This document shows, piece after piece, positions 9,006-17,387 of a stretch of 64,000 bases of DNA. Each line of letters starts with the position of its first letter. The first letter of the stretch is position 1. Below the pieces are notes generated by a model. The model did not search any database. It had not been told where the DNA came from and worked only from the letters and a program-made list of their open reading frames with translations. Position numbers and translations under genes: made by a program. This DNA is from Hyphomicrobiales bacterium (GTDB taxonomy: Bacteria > Pseudomonadota > Alphaproteobacteria > Rhizobiales > RI-29): contig WGLQ01000009.1 of assembly GCA_016125495.1 (NCBI GenBank), positions 158,264-222,263 on the forward strand, given 5' to 3'.

Positions 9006-9030
9006 GACCCGCGGGCCTTGCCCGCGGGTC
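9006..9030 (-). repeat. Perfect 10-bp stem hairpin between dctP and the GS-like gene
   Basis: Arms GACCCGCGGG and CCCGCGGGTC flank a five-base loop in the 148-base gap. No T-run follows on the minus strand, so a processing or mRNA-stabilising hairpin, protecting the dctP end of the transcript, is more likely than a full terminator. Role is inferred. Confidence 0.6.
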
Positions 9031-9093
9031 CCCTGTGTTTCGAACCATCGGCCGCCTCGTCACCGCCGCCCGATGGCCGCGCCCTCGAGAGGC

Positions 9094-10143
9094 TCAGGTG
9101 CAGCGGTAAGGCTGGCTGGCCTTGCTCATCACATCGTTGTACTCGCGGATGATTTTGACGACCCGTGCAGCCGTCTCGTTCTCGGCGGCGATTTCGTCCC
9201 AGAACTTGACCGCCGCGTCCTCGACCGTCTTCCACTCGTCGGCGGGGATCGATGTGAGCTTGAGTTTGTCACCCTGAACGCGAAGCTTCGCCTCCCCACC
9301 CCAGTACCAGTGCTGGCGATAGTAGTGCGAGGAATCCATGCAGAGGTTGAAAAGCGTCTTGAGATGCTCGGGCAGCGCGTTCCAGCGCTCCGAGTTCGCG
9401 AAATAGGAGCCGATCCAGGCGCCCGAGATGTTGTTCGTGAGGAAGTAATTGGTCACGTTGGCCCAGCCGACGGTATAGTCTTCCGTGATGCCCGACCAGG
9501 CGATGCCATCGAGTTCGCCTGTCTGAACCGCGACCTCGATATCCTCCCAGGGCAGCGTGACCGGCACGACACCGAACTGCGTCAGGAAACGCCCGGCGGT
9601 CGGGAACGTGAACACCTTCTTGCCCTTGAGGTCCGCGAGGCTGTTGATCGGATCCTTGGTCGCGAAATGACAGGGGTCCCAGGCACCGGCCGACAGCCAA
9701 GTCACGCCGTCGACCTTGTCGTAGGCCTCCTTCCAGATCTCGTTGAGGCCCCACTGGTTGAAGATCACCGGCACGTCGAGGCTGTAGCGCAGCGCGAGCG
9801 GGAAGTAGCCGCCGAAGACGCGCACGTCCGTCGGTGCGGCGATGGAATCGTCGTCCGACTGCACCGCGTCGATCGTGCCATTCTGCATGGCGCGGAACAG
9901 CTCGCCCGTCGGCACGAGCTGGTCGGCCGTATAGAGCTCGATCACCATCTCCCCGTTCGCGACCTTGTTGAAGGCATCGATCGAGGGCTTGATCACGTGC
10001 TCGGCGAGGGCGGGTCCCGCATAGGTCTGCAAACGCCACTTGATCTGCGACTGGCCGAGCACGGCCGGTGCCGCCAGGGGGGATGCGGCGGCCGCGACGC
10101 CGGCGACGCCGGCCGTCTTGAGGAAGCTGCGTCTGGTGGTCAT
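9094..10143 (-). CDS. dctP: TRAP transporter substrate-binding protein, DctP type
   Basis: A 349-residue periplasmic binding protein. The N-terminus MTTRRSFLKTAGVAG is a twin-arginine signal, cleaved after the AAPAVLGQ region. The body has DctP-family features: WRLQTYAGPALA, LYTADQLVPTGELFRAMQNG, and the segment LPWEDIEVAVQTGELDGIAW that carries the ligand-contact region. It is encoded after dctQ and dctM on the minus strand, in the usual membrane-subunits-first or binding-protein-last variant. The family imports organic acids and related compounds, including amino-acid-like ones; here the GS-like ligase suggests an amine or amino alcohol, which is inference. RBS GAGGAGAG precedes ATG 10143. 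Confidence 0.93.
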   Translation of the reverse strand: MTTRRSFLKTAGVAGVAAAASPLAAPAVLGQSQIKWRLQTYAGPALAEHVIKPSIDAFNKVANGEMVIELYTADQLVPTGELFRAMQNGTIDAVQSDDDSIAAPTDVRVFGGYFPLALRYSLDVPVIFNQWGLNEIWKEAYDKVDGVTWLSAGAWDPCHFATKDPINSLADLKGKKVFTFPTAGRFLTQFGVVPVTLPWEDIEVAVQTGELDGIAWSGITEDYTVGWANVTNYFLTNNISGAWIGSYFANSERWNALPEHLKTLFNLCMDSSHYYRQHWYWGGEAKLRVQGDKLKLTSIPADEWKTVEDAAVKFWDEIAAENETAARVVKIIREYNDVMSKASQPYRCT

Positions 10144-10234
10144 CGGATTTCTCCTCTCCTCGAAAGCCCGTTCTGAGCCGACGGTCCGCGGACCGGCCGG
10201 GGGCGCCGGGCTCGCCCCCGATGTGCAGGAGGTC

Positions 10235-11557
10235 TCAATTCCCGTAGACGTACTGCGGCAGCCACAGCGCGATCTGCGGAAACGCCATGACGAGACAGAG
10301 ACCGAATATCATGACCGCCACGAAGGGAAAGATCGAGCGGTAGATGTCGATGAGCGTGATCTCCGGCGGCGCCATGGCCCGCATCAGGAAGAGGTTGTAG
10401 CCGAATGGCGGTGTCATGTAGGCGATCTGACAGGTGATCGTATAGAGCACGCCGTACCACACCAGATCGAAACCGAGCACCTTGACGAGCGGCACATAGA
10501 GCGGCGCGACGATGACCAGCATGGCGGTATCGTCGAGGAACGTACCCATCAGCAGATAGGAAAGCTGCATCAGGATCAGGATTTCCCACGGGCCCAGCCC
10601 GAGCTGGCCGATGAAGAAGCCCTCGATCGCCTTGACGGCCCCGAGCCCGTCGAAGACCGCCCCGAAGCACAGCGCCGCCATGATGATCCACATGAACATG
10701 CAGCTGATGCCGAGCGTCTTTCGCAGCGTCGTCTCCATGACGGCCCACGTCAGGCGCCCCTTTGCGATCGCCGCGAGCGTGGCTGCGAGTGCCCCGACCG
10801 CCGAACTCTCGACGAGGCTCGTGAAGCCCATCACGAACAGCCCCGTCATCGAAAAGAAAATCAGGAACGGCAGGATACCCGCGCGCAAGAGCGCCAGCTT
10901 CTCGCCGAGCGGCATGTTTCGCTCCTCGACCGGCAGCGCCGGCCCGAGGCTCGGCTGCAACCGGCAGCGAACGACGATGTAGATGATGAAGAGGCTCGCC
11001 ATCATCAGCCCGGGAAACACCCCCGCCAGCCAGAGTTGGCCGACCGGCTGGCGGGCGATCATGCCATAGAGCACGAGCACCACGCTCGGCGGCACCAGGA
11101 TCCCGAGCGATGAGCCCGCCTGTATCACCCCCGTCACCATGATCTTGTCGTAGCCGCGCCTGAGGAGTTCGGGCAACGCGATGGTCGCGCCGATTGCCAT
11201 ACCCGCGACACTGAGCCCGTTCATCGCCGAGATCACCACCATCAGCATGATGGTGCCGATCGCCAGCCCGCCATTCAGTGGCCCGAACCAGACGTGGAAT
11301 GCCTTGTAGAGGTCGTCGGCGATGCGCGCCTCGGACAGCATGTAACCCATGTAGACGAACAGCGGCAGCGTCAGCAGCGGATACCACTTCATGAGCTTCA
11401 TGGCCGACGAGAACGGCAGCTCGAACCCGCCCTTGCCCCAGAGGGCGAGCGCCGCGATGACCGCCACCGCTCCGATCGCCGCGAAAACCCGCTGGCCGGT
11501 CAGCAGCATCAGCATCATCGATGCGAACATCAACAGCGCGATGACCTCGTAGCTCAT
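10235..11557 (-). CDS. dctM: TRAP transporter large membrane subunit DctM
   Basis: A 440-residue protein with about twelve hydrophobic segments, the expected layout for the DctM translocation subunit. Seen family features include GQRVFAAIGAVAVIAAL at the start, GTIMLMVVISAMNGLSVAGM, and QAGSSLGILVPPSVVLVLYG, whose GILVPPS turn is typical of DctM. The ATG (11557-11555) shares its first base with the dctQ stop (TGATG), which sets the start. Sodium-coupled import of the compound bound by the neighbouring DctP is the family role. Confidence 0.94.
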   Translation of the reverse strand: MSYEVIALLMFASMMLMLLTGQRVFAAIGAVAVIAALALWGKGGFELPFSSAMKLMKWYPLLTLPLFVYMGYMLSEARIADDLYKAFHVWFGPLNGGLAIGTIMLMVVISAMNGLSVAGMAIGATIALPELLRRGYDKIMVTGVIQAGSSLGILVPPSVVLVLYGMIARQPVGQLWLAGVFPGLMMASLFIIYIVVRCRLQPSLGPALPVEERNMPLGEKLALLRAGILPFLIFFSMTGLFVMGFTSLVESSAVGALAATLAAIAKGRLTWAVMETTLRKTLGISCMFMWIIMAALCFGAVFDGLGAVKAIEGFFIGQLGLGPWEILILMQLSYLLMGTFLDDTAMLVIVAPLYVPLVKVLGFDLVWYGVLYTITCQIAYMTPPFGYNLFLMRAMAPPEITLIDIYRSIFPFVAVMIFGLCLVMAFPQIALWLPQYVYGN

Positions 11558-12096
11558 CAGAGCTCCTCTCCACGAAGCTTCGCAACGTCCTTGATGAGCG
11601 CCGAAATCGCTTGCAGCAGCATGAGGAAGATCGCGAAGGTCATCACCACCTTGATCGGCCACATGTAGGGCCTCCAGGCGGAATAGCTGCGCTCGCCGTA
11701 CGCAATGGCGTACTGCGTGCTCGAGACGGCCCCGGCCAGAAGCCAGAAGAGATAGAAAATGAGGAACAGCACCGTGAATGCATCGACCCAGGCGCGCGTG
11801 CGGTCCGACCAGGCGCCATAGAGGAGATCCATGCGCACGTGCTCGTTCTGCTGCATCGAGTAGGGGCCCCCGAGGAGAAAATAGGCGACCATCAGGAACT
11901 GCGCCACCTCGAGGGTCCACAGCGAGGGCGAGAACCACGGCAACTTCGAGAGTGCGGAATAAAAGAGAACCGCCATCATCACGAAGATGAGATACATGGT
12001 CGCTCGTCCGACCAGGCGGTTGAAGCCATCGACGATCCGCACGTACCATCGCAAGAACGACGGCATCGCGCGTCTGCTGGCGCCCGCCTCGCTCAT
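11557..12096 (-). CDS. dctQ: TRAP transporter small membrane subunit DctQ
   Basis: A 179-residue membrane protein with four hydrophobic segments and the DctQ-like middle part FLLGGPYSMQQNEHVRMDLLYG, the conserved HVRMD motif being diagnostic. The start ATG at 12096 overlaps the stop of the N-formylglutamate amidohydrolase gene (ATGA), and its own stop overlaps the dctM start, so all three are translationally coupled. It binds DctM to form the transporter. Confidence 0.92.
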   Translation of the reverse strand: MSEAGASRRAMPSFLRWYVRIVDGFNRLVGRATMYLIFVMMAVLFYSALSKLPWFSPSLWTLEVAQFLMVAYFLLGGPYSMQQNEHVRMDLLYGAWSDRTRAWVDAFTVLFLIFYLFWLLAGAVSSTQYAIAYGERSYSAWRPYMWPIKVVMTFAIFLMLLQAISALIKDVAKLRGEEL

Positions 12097-12893
12097 GACG
12101 TGCCCCTCGCTCCGGCCCCCGCCGCACACCTCGACAGCGCCCTGGGCAATCGCGCCGCAAGGCACCGCGCGAGGTCGGCCTGCTGCGCGGCGGTTTCGAC
12201 ATGGTCGCTTCGGATTTCGATCATGACATTGTGTTGCCGGCGGGCAAGGCCGTGCTTGACGAGGGTGTGCGTCACGCCATCCGCCGGGCCATAGGGCTCA
12301 TTGCGCCGAACCACCCAGTCGCAATGCTCACCATACCCCTCGAGCAGGGCATCGGCGAGCCGGCTGTCCGTATCGTGCAGGATGCCGAGATCGATATCGC
12401 GACGCCGCCCGGCATAGACGGGCGTGAACGTGTGGATGGTCACCAATGCCGAACTGCGCCGTTCGGCGGCGCGCCGGTCGAGGCAGCGCGACACCGCATC
12501 GTGGAACGGCCGGTAGTAGCCGGCGATCCGCGCCGCGCGCGCGCGCGCATCGAGATTGGCATTGCCCGGCACGTCGTAAACCTCGCTGCGCGCGACGATC
12601 GCGCTCTCGGATTCGGGCGGGCGGTTGCAGTCGTAGACGAGCCGCGAGACCGTGGCCGCGATCAGCGGGGCATCGAGGAACTCGCTGAGGAGACCGGCCA
12701 CGGCAAGGGCGCCGGGGTCCCAGGCGATGTGGCTCGCCCTGGCGTGATCGTCGAGCCCGAGGCCGTCGAACTCAGGAGGAATGAAGTTCGAGGCGTGCTC
12801 GCAGATGACCACGAATGCACCGCGTCCGGCGGGATTGCGCACGTCGGCGACGCCGCCCTCCCCCGCCTCTGCGATCGCCCCGGGCTGGCCCAT
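12093..12893 (-). CDS. N-formylglutamate amidohydrolase family protein
   Basis: A 266-residue member of the N-formylglutamate amidohydrolase family (HutG-type hydrolases). Visible motifs are VICEHASNFIPPEF, with a metal-binding Glu/His region, WDPGALAVAG, YDCNRPPES and the His in ALVTIHTFTPVY. It is the first gene of the seven-gene operon, overlapping dctQ by four bases. The family removes formyl or acyl groups from glutamate amides; in this context it could release product from a gamma-glutamyl or N-acyl intermediate, which is a hypothesis. The frame allows GTG at 12896, but ATG at 12893 is preferred, with a GGGGG-rich site upstream. Confidence 0.85.
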   Translation of the reverse strand: MGQPGAIAEAGEGGVADVRNPAGRGAFVVICEHASNFIPPEFDGLGLDDHARASHIAWDPGALAVAGLLSEFLDAPLIAATVSRLVYDCNRPPESESAIVARSEVYDVPGNANLDARARAARIAGYYRPFHDAVSRCLDRRAAERRSSALVTIHTFTPVYAGRRRDIDLGILHDTDSRLADALLEGYGEHCDWVVRRNEPYGPADGVTHTLVKHGLARRQHNVMIEIRSDHVETAAQQADLARCLAARLPRALSRCAAGAGARGTS

Positions 12894-13022
12894 CACCCGC
12901 TACCCCCTGCGCCCTTGTAAATCCATCCTTTCACATGGCCCACGAGAGTCAATGGCTCGTCTGTACGATTTGTTTCATTTCCCGACGGCTTGTAGACTTT
13001 CCTTCGACAGCGCCCGCGCGCC
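12894..13022. promoter_or_regulatory. Divergent promoter region of the TRAP operon and its RpiR regulator
   Basis: This 129-base gap is AT-richer than its flanks at about 12955-13005, with runs such as GATTTGTTTCATTTCCC. It must hold promoters in both directions and is the likely operator of the RpiR protein. I cannot define the operator with confidence. Confidence 0.5.
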
Positions 13023-13934
13023 ATGCCAGACTGGACGCCGATGGAGAGCACCGACAACGGCGACGGGCCGCGCACCGGGACGGTCGCCGAGCGCATCAGG
13101 GCGATGTTCGACAAGTTGACGCGTGCCGAGCGCCAGCTCGCCAACACCATGCTCGCCAACTACCCGGTGTCCGGTCTCGGCAGCATCACCGCGCTCGCCG
13201 AAGCCGCCGCCGTCTCGACGCCGACGGTCGCCCGCATGGCCCGCAAGCTCGGCTTTGGCGGTTTTCCCGAATTGCAGGCGGCGCTCCGCGCCGAACTCGA
13301 GGCGACCATCTCGAACCCGATCTCCAAGCACGACCGCTGGGCCGAACACGCCCCCGACACCCATATCCTCAACCGCTTCGCCGACGCCGTCATGGACAAC
13401 CTGCGCCAGACGCTGCGCCAATTGCGCACGGAGGATTTCGATGCCGCCGTGGCCCTGCTGACCGACCCCGTGCGCCGCCTCCACATCGTCGGCGGGCGCA
13501 TCACCCGCCCCCTTGCCGAATACCTCTTCACCCACCTCCAGGTGGTGCGCGACGGCGTGGTCCTGGTGCCGACGAACGCCAGCTCCTGGCCGCACTACGT
13601 GCTCTCGATGCAGGAGGGCGACGTGCTGGCGATCTTCGACATCCGCCGCTACGAGCAGAACGCCCAGCGGCTCGCCGAACTGGCGCGTGGGCGCGGCCTC
13701 GAGATTGTCCTCTTCACCGACCAATGGGGCTCGCCGATCGCCCGTCAGGCCCGTGTCGCCTTCAATGCCCGCATCGAGGCGCCGTCCGCCTGGGATTCGT
13801 CCGTCGTCACACTCTTCATCGTCGAAGCCCTGATCTCGGCCGCCCAGACCGCGACCTGGGGCGAGAGCCGCGAGCGCATGCGCGCCCTCGAGGAGCTGAT
13901 CGACCAGACCCGGATGTTCCGCAAGTTCACCTGA
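13023..13934 (+). CDS. MurR/RpiR-family transcriptional regulator
   Basis: A 303-residue regulator with an N-terminal RpiR helix-turn-helix (about residues 20-95; LTRAERQLANTMLANY and VSTPTVARMARKLGFGGFPE) and a C-terminal SIS sugar-isomerase-like domain (about 140-270; VRRLHIVGGRITRPLAEYL). RpiR proteins bind phosphosugars or other small ligands through SIS. It is transcribed away from the TRAP/GS-like operon, across a 129-base gap, and so probably controls that operon. An alternative start is ATG 13041. In several RpiR clusters the target pathway handles amino acids rather than sugars, consistent with these neighbours. Confidence 0.92.
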   Translation: MPDWTPMESTDNGDGPRTGTVAERIRAMFDKLTRAERQLANTMLANYPVSGLGSITALAEAAAVSTPTVARMARKLGFGGFPELQAALRAELEATISNPISKHDRWAEHAPDTHILNRFADAVMDNLRQTLRQLRTEDFDAAVALLTDPVRRLHIVGGRITRPLAEYLFTHLQVVRDGVVLVPTNASSWPHYVLSMQEGDVLAIFDIRRYEQNAQRLAELARGRGLEIVLFTDQWGSPIARQARVAFNARIEAPSAWDSSVVTLFIVEALISAAQTATWGESRERMRALEELIDQTRMFRKFT

Positions 13935-13966
13935 GGCCCGGCCCGAGGGCACCACGTGGCGACGGC

Positions 13967-14455
13967 TCAGCCCTCGCCGATGAGGCGCGCGAGTGGCTCG
14001 CCATGGATGGCGTGGGCAACGACCGCCTCGCTCATCGCCCCGAGGCCCGCATAGAAGGCCTGCGCCTCGCTGTTCCAGGCCTTCGAGACCCACCAGAGAT
14101 AGACGAGGCCGCGTGCTTCGACCTCCCTGGCGACCGCGACGAGCAGCCGGCGGCCGGCGCCGCGACCGCGCGCCTCGTCACTGACGAAGAGGTCGCAGAC
14201 ATAGAGCCCGCGCGCGGCATGGGCGGCCTCGTAGGCGGACTGGAACGTGACATAGCCGACGAGGCGGCCGGCCTCCTCGGCAACGAGGCAATCGACGGCC
14301 CGCCCCGGCGAGATCATGTCGCGCAGAACCGCCTCGGTGGTCGCGTGCTCGGTCGGATCACCTTGATGGACGCAGAGCGCACGCACGAGACCGCCGAGCG
14401 CCTCGGCGTCGGCCGGCGTCGGGGGGCGGATGTGGGGGGTTGCATTCGAAAGCAT
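13967..14455 (-). CDS. GNAT-family N-acetyltransferase
   Basis: A 162-residue GNAT protein. The acetyl-CoA binding signature is SDEARGRGAGRRLLVAVA, preceded by LYVCDLFVSDEARG and followed by the VYLWWVSKAWNSEAQAFYAGLGA C-terminal part, where the Tyr often acts as general acid. It converges with the rpiR gene across 32 bases and is otherwise alone. The acyl acceptor cannot be told from sequence. Confidence 0.9.
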   Translation of the reverse strand: MLSNATPHIRPPTPADAEALGGLVRALCVHQGDPTEHATTEAVLRDMISPGRAVDCLVAEEAGRLVGYVTFQSAYEAAHAARGLYVCDLFVSDEARGRGAGRRLLVAVAREVEARGLVYLWWVSKAWNSEAQAFYAGLGAMSEAVVAHAIHGEPLARLIGEG

Positions 14456-14761
14456 GTGTCAGCGCTTCGATCAGCCCAAATCATCAAAGTGTCGCAATGT
14501 TCCTCAAACCTGAGACATCGACAACGAATGATTCCCGACGAGCCCAGGCCCACGGCAAGGTCCAACTTGTCCACACGATCGGCTCCAACGTCTCTCACCC
14601 GCAATTGCCGACATGCGCTTAAGCAGCTGCACCAAACTTGACCAAAGGCCAAACGAAAGTCAAATTTGCTCGTCGCGGAGGAGCACGCATCAGAATGATT
14701 CGTTTTTGAGAACCGCCGATTTGCACAATCGGAACAATCAACGCAAGCTGAGCATAAAAAA
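14456..14761. other. AT-rich gap before the TIR-like gene
   Basis: About 306 bases in which composition falls from the local GC-rich norm to AT-rich, especially after 14620. No convincing gene. The stretch 14715-14760 (ATTTGCACAATCGG, then GAGCATAAAAAAATG) probably contains the promoter of the next gene, which lacks a strong Shine-Dalgarno site. Confidence 0.5.
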
Positions 14762-15814
14762 ATGTCACCCTTTGCATTTGTGGTTATGCCATTTGACGAA
14801 GAATTCCGTGACCTGTATGAATTTGGAATAAAGGAACCGCTAACGAAGCTTGACTATCGCGTCGCACGCAATGACGACCCTGCAAATTTTTCCGCCGATG
14901 ATATGCTCGACCGCATCAAGAGGTCAATAATAAGCTCCGACATAATTGTCGCCGTTACAGACGGTGCCAATGCCAACGTAATGTGGGAAATTGGCTTTGC
15001 GATGGCACACCAGAAGCCATGCGCATTACTCACGAAAGACCCCCACTCAATTCCCTTCAATCTAAAGCATAGCGATCATATAATTTACACTAACGTTACG
15101 GACTTGGGCGGTAAGCTGTCCAAATGGGCAGCCAATTCGGCACGAGCGATTCGCGGAGAATCTGCAGCCGAGGATTTAGGAAAAACCATCACCCACCGCA
15201 CGCAAGCAGGTGTGAGTCGGGGCACTGAATTCGACAGCGCCGCCCATCAAATTTCTACAAGACTCCTACATAAGTACGACATCAATTCCTCGGCGGAAGG
15301 TGGCGATTTATTTGAAGAAACGTTTACATTGCGAGTGGAATCTAAAAAGTTGCTGAAAAACATTCGGATCATTTCTGAGGCAGAGGTCGAAGAGTTCGTC
15401 GTGTCCAATGACGGCGATGGGGGAATATATCATGACCCCGCACCCAAGACGCACCAATTTCCTCTTCAAAAAATTCCGGATTTGAACCCTGGTGAACATA
15501 TTGATATCGAACTCTTGGAGGCAATATCACACCTGCGGGCATCGCCTCATTTTGTGAGCGGATCTCAATCCAGCACAATGCCCGCCAAACCTCCCACTTC
15601 CACCTTAAAAACCTCCCCCAGAGAATCCGTGGATCTTTCTGCGGTTGGATACATCCAATTCAAAGCAAAGATAAGTCATGCAGAGGGCGCCCCATTTGAG
15701 ATCGGCGTCCGCATTGCAAATAATCGTAGAGTCTATCCAGTATTAGAGCCGTACCATCTGTCAGGACCAGTTGAATTGGAGCTGACAAAAAATTGGAGGA
15801 CGATGGGAGATTAA
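14762..15814 (+). CDS. TIR-like / deoxyribosyltransferase-like nucleotide-domain protein, candidate effector
   Basis: A 350-residue protein that stands out by AT-rich codons (many AAA, ATA, AAT), unlike all neighbours, which suggests recent transfer. Residues 1-130 look like a TIR-like or nucleoside 2-deoxyribosyltransferase-like fold: a first strand FAFVVMPFDEEF, then a helix with SADDMLDRIKRSIISSDIIVA, then ANVMWEIGFAMA, whose Glu76 sits where the catalytic Glu of such NAD- or nucleoside-cleaving domains lies. The second half (about 150-350) is beta-rich and not recognised. There are no partner genes in its orientation. Such domains occur as effectors in anti-phage systems; that role here is inference. 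Confidence 0.7.
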   Translation: MSPFAFVVMPFDEEFRDLYEFGIKEPLTKLDYRVARNDDPANFSADDMLDRIKRSIISSDIIVAVTDGANANVMWEIGFAMAHQKPCALLTKDPHSIPFNLKHSDHIIYTNVTDLGGKLSKWAANSARAIRGESAAEDLGKTITHRTQAGVSRGTEFDSAAHQISTRLLHKYDINSSAEGGDLFEETFTLRVESKKLLKNIRIISEAEVEEFVVSNDGDGGIYHDPAPKTHQFPLQKIPDLNPGEHIDIELLEAISHLRASPHFVSGSQSSTMPAKPPTSTLKTSPRESVDLSAVGYIQFKAKISHAEGAPFEIGVRIANNRRVYPVLEPYHLSGPVELELTKNWRTMGD

Positions 15815-15820
15815 GTTCCC

Positions 15821-16843
15821 TCAATCCACCGCGAGTTCGCTCGGATCGAGGGCATCCTCGGGATAGACCGGATAAACGCCCTGCGTGCGGCCGAGCTGCT
15901 TGGTGAGCGCCAGCACGATGTCGATCGCCGGCGTTTCGACCCCGACGAGACGGCCCATTTCCTGGACCACGCCCAAAAGCGCGTCGAGTTCGATGGCGCG
16001 ACCTTTTTCGAGGTCCTGCAGCATGCTGGTGCGGTGCGCCCCGACCGCCGCCGCCCCGTTGATGCGCTTGGTGATGTCGACGCGGAAATGCACCCCGATC
16101 CGCCGCCCGATGCTCTCGGCCTCTTCCATCATCCGCCGCGCGACGCGCCGCGTTCCCGGGTCCGTCGCCATCACGTCGAGCGTCGCGCGCGTCAGCACCG
16201 AAATCGGGTTGAAACAGAGGTTGCCCCAGAGCTTCAGCCAGATGTCGTCGCGGATGTCGGGATAGAGGCGCGGGGAGAGTCCGCCGGCCTCGAATGCCGC
16301 GACCAGCGCCTCGACGCGCGGCGTCACCTCGCGGTTCGGCTCGCCGAAGCCGAAGCGGTCACCGTAGATGTGCTTGATGACACCCGGCTCGACGATCTCG
16401 GTCGCCGGATAGACCGTCGCCCCGATCGCGCGCTGCGGACCGATCGCATTCCACTGGCGGGCCTGCGGATCGACAGTCTGGAGCTGGAGGTTGGCGAACT
16501 GCCCCTCGAGCCCGTGGAAATACCACCAGGGGATGCCGTTCTGCATGGTGACGACGGCCGTCTCGGGCCCAAGCAGGGGCGCGAGCTTCTCCGCCGATTC
16601 CCAGGCCTGATGCGCCTTGAGGGCAACGATCACATAATCCTGTGGCCCGAGTTCGGCCGGATCGCTCGCGGCCCTGAGGCGGGCCGTCCGCTCACCGTCC
16701 TTGAAACGCACCGTGAGCCCCTTGGCCTGCATCGCCGAAAGGTGCGGGCCGCGCGCGACGACCGAGACCTCCGCCCCGCTCCCTGCCAGCATGACCCCGA
16801 CATAGCCGCCGATCGCCCCGGCGCCGTAGATGCAGATTTTCAT
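15821..16843 (-). CDS. Ketopantoate reductase family (2-dehydropantoate 2-reductase) oxidoreductase
   Basis: A 340-residue protein with the N-terminal Rossmann motif CIYGAGAIGGYVG, followed by the family Lys region VIVALKAHQAWE, QNGIPWWYFHG and the C-terminal all-helical domain with KLWGNLCFNPISVLTRAT and TSMLQDLEKGRAIELDAL. These match the PanE/ApbA family that reduces 2-dehydropantoate with NADPH. Many paralogues act on other 2-oxo acids, and the Trp-Trp in IPWWYF is seen in such paralogues, so I do not assign panE. The start at 16843 has a GGGGGAG site; the longer frame upstream is rejected. The 3' end is only seven bases from the AT-rich gene end. Confidence 0.85.
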   Translation of the reverse strand: MKICIYGAGAIGGYVGVMLAGSGAEVSVVARGPHLSAMQAKGLTVRFKDGERTARLRAASDPAELGPQDYVIVALKAHQAWESAEKLAPLLGPETAVVTMQNGIPWWYFHGLEGQFANLQLQTVDPQARQWNAIGPQRAIGATVYPATEIVEPGVIKHIYGDRFGFGEPNREVTPRVEALVAAFEAGGLSPRLYPDIRDDIWLKLWGNLCFNPISVLTRATLDVMATDPGTRRVARRMMEEAESIGRRIGVHFRVDITKRINGAAAVGAHRTSMLQDLEKGRAIELDALLGVVQEMGRLVGVETPAIDIVLALTKQLGRTQGVYPVYPEDALDPSELAVD

Positions 16844-16863
16844 GTCTCCCCCTTCGGGTTCGG

Positions 16864-16926
16864 CTTCGACGGCCACGGGGCGCGGGCCCACTCGAACCGC
16901 ACCCGTCGGGCCGTGGCTAGTCGAAG
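16864..16926. repeat. Inverted repeat between hlyU and the ketopantoate-reductase-like gene
   Basis: Arms of about 15 bases (CTTCGACGGCCACGG and its near complement ending GTCGAAG, with one bulge) flank a 32-base GC-rich loop. It lies just after the hlyU stop on the minus strand and before the next gene, so it may act as a transcriptional attenuator or mRNA end. No T-run follows. Confidence 0.5.
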
Positions 16927-16986
16927 GGGCTGGCGCTGACAACCATGCCAAGGGGTGGGATACCAGATGCCAGCCACGAGCCCGAC

Positions 16987-17283
16987 CTACTCGAAAAGGC
17001 GGTCTCCGCGCTCGGCGATCACCTGGCGGGCTTTGCGCAGGGTCGCGTTCGCCGCCTCCTCGCGCGAGGCAAAGAGGTCCGCACGGATCAACCGGTGCGT
17101 GCGCACCGCGCCGTCGACGGTCCGACTGATCTCGCCGCAGACGCGGTACTGCCCACCCTCCTTCTGCGGCATCGCCTTGATGTGGAAGCCCTCGTGCTCC
17201 AACTCGGCCGCGACCGCCTCGCCGCCGCCCCCGCCGGTGTCAGCGCCACCGCCCCCACCGAACAGTTTTTTCAGGAATGACAT
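16987..17283 (-). CDS. hlyU: HlyU-family protein
   Basis: A 98-residue protein starting MSFLKKLFGGGGG with a Gly-rich linker, then the HlyU-like part: EGFHIKAMPQKEGGQYRVCG and RLIRADLFASREEAANAT before RKARQVIAERGDRLF. These segments match the alphaproteobacterial HlyU family. In Vibrio the name refers to a haemolysin regulator, but the function of this family in alphaproteobacteria is not established, so the regulatory label should not be taken over. The start has an AAAGGAG site. Nothing nearby looks like a haemolysin operon. Confidence 0.8.
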   Translation of the reverse strand: MSFLKKLFGGGGGADTGGGGGEAVAAELEHEGFHIKAMPQKEGGQYRVCGEISRTVDGAVRTHRLIRADLFASREEAANATLRKARQVIAERGDRLFE

Positions 17284-17387
17284 GGCGTCTCCTTTCGCTC
17301 CGAAGCTACGGGGCCTTTCGGCACGCCGCCGCCCGCCCGGCCGCCCCCACTAGGCCCGCCGCCGCCCGGCACGTCAACCGCGCCCGC

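Noticed and set aside
10140..11585. Long open frame antisense/out of phase to dctM
   Set aside because: It is a shadow of the real dctM gene, as are many other long frames in this GC-rich window; it has no family features.
16987..17283. HlyU as a haemolysin regulator
   Set aside because: No haemolysin genes are in the window; the Vibrio function cannot be transferred on family name alone.
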